DNA of 60,000 nt from Cristatella mucedo (Eukaryota; Bryozoa; Phylactolaemata; Cristatellidae), in assembly GCA_009760855.2 (NCBI GenBank), contig WPIO01000185.1:358001-418000 (forward strand). The letters are read 5' to 3'. Below, in pieces: positions 44,011-60,000 of the stretch. The position numbers were made by a program, and so were the translations under genes. Positions within the stretch are counted from its first letter, which is position 1, and every line of letters starts with the position of its first letter. Under the pieces are notes generated by a model. It was not told the DNA's origin. It was given only the letters and a program-made list of their open reading frames with translations, and did no database searches.

Positions 44011-44915
44011 TAAAACCAACTTACTAGCAACGGGAAATCTAAGTGTCTTTTAGAAATTGGAAAGGTTAACAGTCAAAATCGGCTATGCCAGCATACGTCT
44101 TGTTGAATATGCAAGAAATGAAGGCGTCCTGTTTCAAAGTGATCTTTCATTAGACGATCACGTCAGCTCCGAAGTCAAGTCGGCATAATTTCAGCTACTT
44201 GACACTGCTAAAGTTACGGGCTTGTTTAGACCGGGATACCGCGTCTAAATTGGTCCATGCATTTGTGACATCTCGTCTCTAGCTCACTGCGTCCTGAACT
44301 ACCGGCCTGTGCAATCAGGCGTTTACAGCTGGTGAAAAACTCTAAAGCTATTATATACAAGTCTAAGACTTGTCTGTCTGGTGAGCGTCAAAGTTGCTGA
44401 ATCACGCCGCTTCCCGCCGACCGGCGCTGGCTCCCAGTCACGCAACTCATCAACTTCAATATTCTGTCACTCACTTTCAGGTTCCTTCATTTCTTGGCTC
44501 CAGCCTACCTATCAGATTTACTCCCGCACCAGGCTAAGCATCGTACCACTCGCTTTTCGGAATCTAATCTTTTACCTATACCTCTTACGAACCACAAATC
44601 TTTTAGAGACCGTGGACGTATGCTCAAAAAGCCTCGAACTAACTCCTTACTTTCGCCACGACATTGCCTGACTTGACCGCATATAAAAAGAAATTAAAAA
44701 CGCACCTATTTATGACAGCATTTAGTGGGTCCCTGTGATTCGTCCTCTATGTGCTTATGCGTGCTGACACTGTGCATGCTGCCACAAACCATATTTTCAA
44801 GCTGACCCTATGCATATCACTCCTTACCGTGTCATGCTTGTTATCATTGAGCATGCTACCGCCAACCATTCAATCTTGCTCCCTTTGCTGCAAATGTATA
44901 GTGCCTGATAATGAT
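44010..44915 (+). mobile_element. LINE group B, RT C-terminal region
   Basis: 44100-44700 carries, across frames, LLNMQEMKASCFKVIFH-like linker, [20 protein letters not shown] and RFSESNLLPIPLTNHKSFRD. The 3' UTR reaches the hairpin's first half at 44900 and is then replaced by an oppositely oriented tail. Confidence 0.75.
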
Positions 44916-45010
44916 AATCATAATAATAACACACTTGATAAGGCGCCTTCAGAGAACTCAATGACTTTCTAGGCGTTTTGTATTTGCTGCAAAGGAAACA
45001 CGATCGAATG
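44915..45010 (-). mobile_element. LINE group B 3' end joined tail-to-tail to the preceding copy
   Basis: ATAATAATAACACACTTGAT, AAGGCGCCTTCAGAGAACTC read as a minus-strand 3' end. The copy stops at GGTTAGTGG (45018), where another plus-strand 3' end begins. Confidence 0.7.
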
Positions 45011-45014
45011 GTTA

Positions 45015-45090
45015 GTGGACCCAGTGGCCTAGAACAAGATTGAGTTCTCTGAGGGCGCTATATCAAATGTATCATAATTATCATTCTCGC
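45015..45090 (+). mobile_element. LINE group B 3' terminus
   Basis: GAACAAGATTGAGTTCTCTG, AGGGCGCTATATCAAATGTA then ATAATTATCATT. Hairpin and tail only. Confidence 0.7.
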
Positions 45091-45214
45091 AGCTAACGGA
45101 TTTGCGGAGTTTTCTTCCTCAAAGAACCGCGGCATCTCGGCTAAGCGTTCTTGCTTGGGTGGTAGTGTCGCTTGCAGACATGCGGGGTGAGGAGATTTGG
45201 GGGGAAATGTAATT

Positions 45215-45335
45215 CGTTCGCACATCACCTATTAGAGAACTAAGTCTCAATCTAGGCGCTTCACTTCGCCGCAGGTGCCGAGGTCGTGCCGAGGCGAATA
45301 CCTTGCCGCTGGGCTACACCAGGGCTACCAAGGCT
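45215..45335 (-). mobile_element. SINE-1 copy, minus strand, degenerate
   Basis: TTAGAGAACTAAGTCTCAAT, CTAGGCGCTTCACTTCGCCG then CGAGGTCGTGCCGAGGCGAA and GGGCTACACCAGGGC. The B box is partly lost. Confidence 0.55.
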
Positions 45336-45399
45336 GCCTCGAAGCCTGCCGACGTCGCCTGAGGCAGCCGGACACCTTGCCGCAGCCTCCGTAATGTAC

Positions 45400-45623
45400 G
45401 CACCGTCTCGTCGCGGATGAGCTCTCGTCGCATGAGCGCCTATATCTAAGGAGCGAGCGAGCTCACGCAGCTAAAGCATCCGACGCGCGGACTTTTTCTT
45501 GTTTTCGCGCGCGAAGTTTCCTACGCCCCGCTACGCGTCGCCCTCGCGGCGTCGCTCTGTGACGGCTTCCCGTTTTGCAGCGTGGGCGGGCGGCGCGCCA
45601 ATCGGCGACTCGCTCCACCAGGC
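45400..45623 (+). promoter_or_regulatory. CpG-rich region upstream of the GPCR start, probable promoter/5' UTR
   Basis: GC-rich, CpG-rich DNA directly upstream of the first ATG, with a weak TATA-like CCTATATCTA at about 45449. The position suits a promoter or 5' UTR; no start site can be fixed from sequence. Confidence 0.35.
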
Positions 45624-53869
<8,246 letters not shown>

Positions 53870-54054
53870 CACCGTTAAGAAGACGACGGCAGCGGCGGCG
53901 GCGGCGGCTCTAGAGCTTCCAGCGGCAGTAACTTCGAAAATTACCTGACCTGCAAATACCTATGTCTAACACTCTCCTGGCTGAGCGACAAAAACTGTCA
54001 CCAAAAACCCCTTCTTCCTTATAGTACCCTTTATGTGCATTTGCGTGGTGAACA

Positions 54055-54200
54055 TGTAGAAATAATAGCAACAATAATAAGAGGCCGTTCGCATAGCACA
54101 GTAAGAGAACTAAGTCTTTATCTAGGCGCTTTACAAATCGTTACGAGAGATTCAATAACCAAGGGGTCGCAACATGCACGGTATTGAACATGCAAAATAG
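54055..54200 (-). mobile_element. SINE-1/LINE group B 3' end
   Basis: AATAATAAGAGGCCGTTCGC, AGCACAGTAAGAGAACTAAG, TTTATCTAGGCGCTTTACAA: minus-strand 3' hairpin. Too little upstream sequence to decide between SINE and LINE. Confidence 0.6.
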
Positions 54201-54327
54201 GAGGGTGTGCCATTGGAAAACATGAAGACACTCATGGTCAGCTTAGTAGGACCTCTGATTAGTAACACGTAATGAATTATGAACTGGTAAGCAACCCAGC
54301 ACATGGACACAAAATGCCAAATTCAGT

Positions 54328-54494
54328 AGGGGCGAAAGGAATTTAGCGGGGGGGGGGGGGGGGCGAAAGGAATTTAGCGGGGGGGGGGGGGGGGGGGGGC
54401 GAAAGGAATCCAGCGGGGGGGGGGGTGAAAGGAATTCAGCGGGGGGGGGGCCCGAAAGGCATTCAGCGGGGGGGGGGGGTGAGAGGAAATCTGA
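54328..54494. repeat. poly-G minisatellite, 26-36 bp period
   Basis: Six copies of GCGAAAGGAATTTAGC-like units (C/T-GAAAGG at 54333, 54364, 54400, 54427, 54453, and GAGAGG 54481) are separated by uninterrupted G runs of about 16, 21, 11, 10 and 12. Confidence 0.93.
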
Positions 54495-54549
54495 CAGCAG
54501 CAGATGCATCTTATCTGAGACTAGAATGATAAAAGGTCAGAAGCCAGTA

Positions 54550-54850
54550 ACCATCTCAATGTAATGTATCTCAATGTGTAACTCCACAAAGCCACAAAGA
54601 CTATGTAGGTGTTACGAAGGAGAATTTTGTACAGTGCACTCACAGCCTAAGCGGCTTTTGGTACGCATTCGGTAGTCAACAGACTTCGTCTCACACAACA
54701 TAGAGAAAGTGGGAAGCATGGCAGAGTCAGGAGAACAGTTGAGGTAGTGAGTATCATGGAAGTAGCAGCTCCGGACCGCCGGAGAAGATGTGCCATAGTC
54801 GGCAGCAGGAGGGCAGTAGACAGGAACGAGTTCCAGATTTTTAGTGCACA
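54550..54850 (-). mobile_element. LINE group A, 3' end
   Basis: AATGTAATGTATCTCAATGT tail, TGTTACGAAGGAGAATTTTG, CTCACAGCCTAAGCGGCTTT, GGGAAGCATGGCAGAGTCAG on the + strand, reaching the end of the C-terminal coding region at about 54830. Confidence 0.85.
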
Positions 54851-55420
54851 CAAGCTGACGATTCCATCACCGAAATAATTTTAATTTAAAATGAGGGGTG
54901 GCGAGATGAACGTATGCTGAGTGAGCGAGTGGATTGAGAGCAACCGGAAGGAGCAAGGAGGTCAACGACATGTATAGGCCAGAGGAAGCCGATGGAGTAA
55001 CCTACAAGCCAGACTGAGGATCTTGAAACCGATTCAATAGTTTATAGGAAATATGACAAGTGCAGGTGAGACTGAAAAGGGTTTGATGTGGCAGCGATAC
55101 CATTGATTAGTGATCAGCGGAACTGCTGAGCTTGGCATCAGATGCAAACGATTGAGGACACAGGCCGAGAATCCTGTTTAGAGGCGATTGCAGAGATCTA
55201 GATGCGACGTTACAGCCGCATGAACTAGTATGGCTGTCTTAATTTTTATCTAAGCAGGCCCTGATTTTGGAAAATTTTCCTTTGCAGAAAGTAGGCCCGA
55301 CTTGATTGTGGACGAAATATGCTCATTTTATGACAAGTCACCGGAGAATAGTATGCCTACTACGCTCAGGTTATGACCAGACGTCAAGGGAGCAATGCTA
55401 GTTTAACCAATTTAAAAAGT
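54850..55420 (-). mobile_element. LINE group C, degenerate
   Basis: Related to 40.1-40.3 kb (GGAGCAAGGAGGTCAA, GATCTTGAAACCGATTC against GGAGCGAGGAGGTCAA, TATCTTGAAATCAGTTC) and, near 55.2-55.4 kb, to the group-B RT C-terminal DNA. No open frame left. Confidence 0.55.
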
Positions 55421-55429
55421 TAACTTATC

Positions 55430-55690
55430 TAATTATCCCAGCATTTAGTGGGTCCGTTTGATTCGTCCTCTGTGTGCTTAAGCATGCTGACACTGTGCAT
55501 GCTGCCGCTAACCATTTTCGTGTGCTGTACCTGTGCATGCCACCTCTAAACACGTTATCCTTGCTGCCGTTGAGCATGCAACAATTAACCATGTGAATCT
55601 GATTCCGCTGCATCAAATGTAAAGTGCCTAGAAAGAGATTAAGTTCTATTAGGGCGCTATGACATAAGCATTATTATTGTTTTTATTACG
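55430..55690 (+). mobile_element. LINE group B 3' UTR and tail
   Basis: CAGCATTTAGTGGGTCCGTT, GATTCGTCCTCTGTGTGCTT, then GTGCCTAGAAAGAGATTAAG and ATTATTATTG. 5'-truncated just at the end of the coding region. Confidence 0.85.
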
Positions 55691-56050
55691 TCTTCAAACT
55701 TTGGGGTGACACTACTTTTGCTAATAAAATTGTAATAGTCTCATCATCGTTAAGATTTTGGAAGGCAATGTCCATCCTAATGCGAATGTCGCCAATGCAG
55801 GTAGCGAGGGAATTGAGTGAGTTGGACGAAGAGTCGACGAAGAGGTCAGAGGTCAGCTTGTTGTCATCGGTGTACAGATGAAAGCCAAGTTTTTGTTTGG
55901 CGATGTCACCGGCTTTTGGGAGATTTGTGAATAGGAAGTAACGGGGCTTACAACCGATTCTTGTGGTAGACTGTACTTTAAAGACTCTCTCTATGATCAA
56001 TGACAATTTAAATCGACTGATAAATCTACATGCTTCCATTCCAGAATTTG
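55690..56050 (-). mobile_element. LINE group B RT fragment with YTDD
   Basis: The minus strand reads GDIAKQKLGFHLYTDDNKL and LATCIGDIRIRMD. The RT catalytic box is YTDD in place of YADD. Related to 33.39-33.61 kb. Joined tail-to-side with the plus-strand 3' end before it. Confidence 0.7.
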
Positions 56051-56424
56051 TGACGAGCGTTTAGAAAAGATGTAGTTCTCTCGGTAAGTTGCATAGATGT
56101 CACGAACTAGTATTTTATGCTAGCTTAAAGACATTGAGGTACCTGTCCGTCAAGCGACGCCTCCGAGCACTCGACGGGGTAGCGCCGCGCGTCGGTGCTA
56201 GGTTCAAAGAGTCGTGGAATGCGCTCGGCACTCGGGGTGAGAGCGCGAGAAGCCACATGGTTCGCCGGTCGTCTGAGACGGCGGCTCGAAAGTTGTCTCA
56301 TCCGAAACCGCCTCGGCACGTTCGTCGTCGTCTTGGCTGGTCGGGAGAGCGCACGCGGTCTTTCGGTCGCGCGCGTGCTCTTGACTTGGCCGAGCGACGG
56401 CAGCACCAAACGTTTGAGCCGCAA

Positions 56425-56600
56425 TGGCTCACTAGGTAAGACGGTTGCTTTTCACGACCTCTGCCCCGAGGTCGTGGGCTCGAATCCTGCGGTGGGCGAT
56501 CCTTTATCGCCACTGCAAGCGGTGGTGATAGCCGTCAAGGCTCTTCTGTCGCATTACAAAAAGAGGCTGCTTAATCAGCTAGTATTTATTTATTTATGAG
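56425..56600 (+). mobile_element. SINE-2, full-length-looking copy
   Basis: A-box-like AATGGCTCACTAGGTAAGAC, B box GTGGGCTCGAATCCTG about 50 nt on (one mismatch to GGTTCGANTCC), a body with GCCACTGCAAGCGGTGGTGA, and the tail AAAAAGAGGCTGCTTAATCA ending in TATTTATTTATTTATG. Confidence 0.75.
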
Positions 56601-56954
56601 AAATGACAAATATTTCAATGCTGCATCGCATTTGCAGCCTGAGTGCCAGCTCACACAATGGTGCCAGCCCAGCATTTGGTGGACATCCTGGCCAACTGTC
56701 GAGGGAAAAGGGTTAGCTGATTTAACAGCCTCATTTATATAGCGCCGATAAGTGAGGCTGTCGCTAAGCTTTGACAGCGAGAATCCACCGGGCTTCTTTT
56801 CAGTCTTTACCTGTTGTGGAGTATGTCGTATGCAACGTTTCTTCCGAGTTTCTTCAGTTTCAGGCACTGAGTGGCTTCATTTGTTGCTCGCTCTTCTCGT
56901 ATATTCTCGTATATTCTGCTCGATAAAAGCTTCTTTTTGTTCCGAATTCGGGCT

Positions 56955-57275
56955 GTGAAAACTGACGTAATGACTTCCCTGACTTGACGAAATTTGAAAA
57001 AAGCTAAACACTCAGTTATTCCTCACAGCATTTGCTGGGTCCCAGTGATTTTTCCATTGTGTGCTAATGCGTGCTGACACTGTATATTTTCCCAATAACC
57101 AGATTTGCATGTTTTCAGTATGTAGGTTACCTCGCCTATATTATACATGCTGGAACTGTGTATGTTGCTACTACTCATACGATCATGCTTCCTTTACAGC
57201 ATATGCAAAGCTTCTAGTAAGAGATTAAGTTATCCGAGAGCGCTATACAAATTTGTTATTTCCATAATGCCCCTT
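56955..57275 (+). mobile_element. LINE group B, 3' UTR and tail, degenerate
   Basis: CATTTGCTGGGTCCCAGTGA, GTGCTAATGCGTGCTGACAC, CTTTACAGCATATGCAAAGC, TAGTAAGAGATTAAGTTATC. Confidence 0.75.
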
Positions 57276-57279
57276 TTCT

Positions 57280-58925
57280 CTTTTTGACCTGATCATCGGT
57301 ACACCTTCGTTATGCGTTAACAATTCTTAGCAACGGAGTTATTGCAGATGTGACGCCAGGGACTGCGACTTACTTAATAACTAGCTAAGTAACGAAGCTA
57401 GCTTATTACAGGGTTTTTGATGGGAAGTATTCATCTTGGGTAAGCTATTGAGTGGCTGGGCCCGCGAGTTTTCGCCTCGCTAGAGCTGGCTGGGGCAAGC
57501 AGGTGCGTCGAGATCACCTGCGGGCGGTTCGGTTCAATTGGGTCGGCAGAGGGGTGCCAACTCGCTCGCCGATCCAGACGCCCTCCTACGCATTGCTCGA
57601 CGGGGCCGCTTCTGTTTCGGCGGAGATGCCGGACGGAGCGCTATTGGGCGCCGCAGTCTGCACACGGCCGTACCTATTGCCATGTTTTGTTCTGGTGGCG
57701 CCAAGGGGGAGGGGGTGGAGGCTGTCTGAAAGTTCCAGCCAGCTTACAGCATTAACCTAATTCGATTGTACGACTGCACTTTCGTACGGTAGTCGGTCTT
57801 GCGGTTTTCGACGGCACAATATCCTGGAGCTTGAAGCTCCGTCAATGGTGGCGGTCCTCGGTTAATCTGCTTTCTTTGCGATATTGATTGCCGTGACGTT
57901 CAGGAAACCAAAACTTTTATTGGCTGCGGACAGGCGAACGCCGAAAGCTCCAGATGGTCTCAGGAAGCACCCGAAATCGTCTCGAATGAGGATATGACTG
58001 GTCTGCATACTTACAAAGCAAAAGAGTGGTGGACGCTAAATACAGTTGCAAGAGCGATAGCTACTAATCATGTTCCTCGGTGGCATTGTCTCGCCAATTG
58101 GAACTGTCTGCTTTGCATTCTTTAAAAAAATATGTAGAGTATAATTGGTCACTTTTAGCAGATACATTAGCTGGGTGCAACTATATATCCGCTTGCAAGT
58201 ATTCAAAAAAGTAGTTCCTATCCTTTTGGTTTATACGACATGCCAATTCCATAAATATAGTGTGGTAGTTACCATGGTTTGATATGCAGGGATGGGACGT
58301 TAGAAGCATTGCGTTCAACCACTTCAAACATTACCACCTTGGAAGAAGCCACCAATAATATATGACCATTCAAAGTAAATGCTTGACCAAGTCGACAACA
58401 ATACGAAGATGAATAATCGAGACGTAGTAAGAGCAAGACTAACAAATAGTCTTCACAGCCATCATAAAGCATCTGCTGACGATATATGCTATTGTTGCTA
58501 CGTTGAACGCCGCCAAAGCGTGGGTAGTCCTCAGGAATGGAGAGAAGGTTATGACAGACACTGGCCGTTTTTAGAGCTGTAATATCAAAGAATGTCACGA
58601 TAGTCGTAGGGAACCGGCAGAGATTGAATAGTCCTCACTAGTCTAACCACATAATCAGTCAAGACCAAAGTATAAAACAGTCAGTCAAGACCAAGGTATA
58701 CAACACTTGCGTAGAGCCGGCAGCCAGAGTCACACCGTCATGTGAAATCGTAAGTAACCTCCGGCTAGCTTAGCAGTACTTCATGTCTGTCGATTTCACC
58801 GCAAGAGAATTGAAACTATGACACAAACCTGCGCCATAGTGACTGCCATTTCATCCTGACATCATCGCTGTTGACGGTTGCTGGTTTATCAGCTGCTGCC
58901 GTTTGCACGCTTAAGTTCCTGCTAC
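57280..58925. other. intergenic, nothing recognised
   Basis: A GC-richer patch at 57450-57720 has open frames without domains. The rest is AT-rich. The duplicated AGTCAAGACCAA-GTATA (58657 and 58683) is a short local repeat. Confidence 0.4.
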
Positions 58926-58934
58926 TTGGCTTGG

Positions 58935-59060
58935 CACAATGGTAACAAGCTCGCCCAGACCAAGGTCTGGCCGAGGTCGTGGGCTCGAGCCCCGAGGCAC
59001 ATGTGAAGTGCCTAAATAGAGATTAAGTTCCCCCCTAGAATGCAATACGAATGAATTATT
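58935..59060 (+). mobile_element. SINE-1 copy
   Basis: GCACAATGGTAACAAGCTCG (A box), GGTCGTGGGCTCGAGCCCCG (B box), then GTGAAGTGCCTAAATAGAGA, TTAAGTTC and a truncated hairpin. Nearly the same head as the copy at 35.5 kb. Confidence 0.75.
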
Positions 59061-59069
59061 TTATTATTT

Positions 59070-59165
59070 TATTGCTTGGTGTAATGATAATGATAATAAT
59101 AATAATAATAATGCACTTGATAAAGCGCCCTCAGAGAACTCAATCTCTTTCTAGGCGCTCTCCAG
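59070..59165 (-). mobile_element. LINE group B 3' terminus
   Basis: AATGATAATGATAATAATAA tail, then ACTTGATAAAGCGCCCTCAG, AACTCAATCTCTTTCTAGGC. It directly abuts a truncated SINE-2. Confidence 0.85.
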
Positions 59166-59179
59166 GCACTCTCCGCGGT

Positions 59180-59300
59180 TGCTTTCGATTCCTGCGGTGG
59201 ACGCATCTTTATCGCCACTGCAAGCGGTTGTGATAGCCGTCAAGGCTCTTCTGTCGCTATACAAAAAGAGGCTGCTAAATCGGCTAGGACTTATTTTATT
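59180..59300 (+). mobile_element. SINE-2, 5'-truncated copy
   Basis: From the B box end on it follows the 56.43 kb copy: TTCCTGCGGTGGACGCATCT, GCCACTGCAAGCGGTTGTGA, TATACAAAAAGAGGCTGCTA and TTATTTTATTTATGTATG. Confidence 0.75.
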
Positions 59301-59664
59301 TATGTATGTTGACCACAACTTTGCAAGCGAGAACGCTCCTTGGCGACTTCTGAACTAAGGCCGAACTAGCTCTTCATTCTTAGCTACCGAATTCTCCACA
59401 AAAAATGCGTTCAAACGCCGCTAGAGTCTACTAAGCTGCCACTAGTGCCTGTAAAATACCTGGTATTACCGTCATTTTTTTAAATGTGCTCGAACTCAGC
59501 ATGACAGTGCTTCGCAATTCACTGCAGCTCGATCATGGACTGCTACTTAAGTAACGGAAGTTCAGCAGGGATTTTTTGGAATCCTAAATTTTGATAGTGA
59601 GTAGCAATATAAACACTTAATTATACAAACAGTAAGCGCTTTCTAAGCTGATTCAGGTCTTGGG

Positions 59665-60000
59665 GCTTGAGATACGATGTAATGTATCTCAATCGGTAAG
59701 TCCACAAAGCCGCAAAGACTATGTGGGTGTTACGCAGGAGAGTGTAGCTCACTCGAAGCCTGAGCCGCTTTCGGTACGCATCCGGTAGCCAACAGATTTC
59801 ATCTCAAGCAACAAACAGAAACTGAGAAGCGTAGCGGAGTCATTGAGAGCAGTTGAGGTAGTGAGTTGCATGGAAGTAACAGCTCAGAACGGCTGGAAAA
59901 GATGTGCTATAGTCGGCAGCAGGGTAAGAGTAGATGTCACGGCGTAAGAAATGTGCAAGCTCCACAGTCTAGGACTGCAGAGCAAAATCCTCTGTCGCCA
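59665..60000 (-). mobile_element. LINE group A, 3' end, runs off the window
   Basis: ATGTAATGTATCTCAATCGG tail, GTGTTACGCAGGAGAGTGTA, CTGAGCCGCTTTCGGTACGC, GTAGCGGAGTCATTGAGAGC, into the C-terminal coding region at the window edge. Confidence 0.85.

Noticed and set aside
54328-54494. CRISPR-like array (regular repeats with spacers)
   Set aside because: Spacers are homopolymer G runs and the context is an animal intergenic region. It is a minisatellite.
56089-56439. 116-codon basic frame
   Set aside because: Its end is SINE-2 sequence and its body is GC-rich DNA with open frames on both strands.

Overview
The window is nuclear DNA from an animal. It shows spliced genes with GT-AG introns, abundant 5'-truncated non-LTR retrotransposons, tRNA-derived SINEs and long dinucleotide and tetranucleotide microsatellites. 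There are no operons, no Shine-Dalgarno sites and no bacterial-style gene packing. The receptor gene resembles the large orphan peptide-receptor families of lophotrochozoans, and the LINEs have L2/CR1-type 3' ends with a GCGCC hairpin and an ATT-repeat tail. An invertebrate, probably spiralian (mollusc, annelid or brachiopod type), is the best guess. That is inference, not proof.

Two protein-coding genes are supported, both on the + strand. (1) Positions 1 to about 18100 hold the 3' part of an hnRNP U / HNRNPUL-family gene. Thirteen exons are visible and join in frame into 969 codons plus a stop; the N-terminus, where the SAP domain would be, lies upstream of the window. The order is acidic/RS linker, SPRY domain, P-loop polynucleotide-kinase-like domain, a short RG-rich linker, then a terminal 383-residue exon encoding a Gly/Ser/Ala/Tyr/Gln-rich prion-like tail built from an in-frame minisatellite. 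(2) Positions 45624 to 53869 hold a two-exon class A (rhodopsin-like) GPCR of 379 aa, probably a neuropeptide receptor, split by a 7.1 kb intron.

The 27 kb between the genes (about 18.1-45.6 kb) and the long introns are a graveyard of mobile elements. I separate three LINE groups by tail and sequence. Group B (L2-like) has the GCGCC hairpin and an ATT tail. Group A has a 3' UTR ending in ATTAC-type repeats. Group C is a minor set. None is intact; the longest retain reverse-transcriptase blocks (31.5-33.4 kb, 13.7-16.1 kb). SINE-1 has a tRNA-like head and shares the group-B LINE 3' hairpin, so it was probably mobilised by that LINE. SINE-2 has a different tail. A 228-bp solo-LTR candidate sits inside a group-A LINE at 23.2-23.4 kb. 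A degenerate tandem repeat of about 176 bp fills 19.97-20.96 kb.

Several GC-rich, CpG-rich blocks (26.1-27.1, 34.2-34.9, 36.9-38.6, 39.6-40.6, 45.3-46.2 kb) stand out from the AT-richer background. Only the last contains a recognisable exon. No CRISPR, true tRNA, rRNA or other structural RNA gene was found. The two genes show no sign of acting together; they are simply neighbours.
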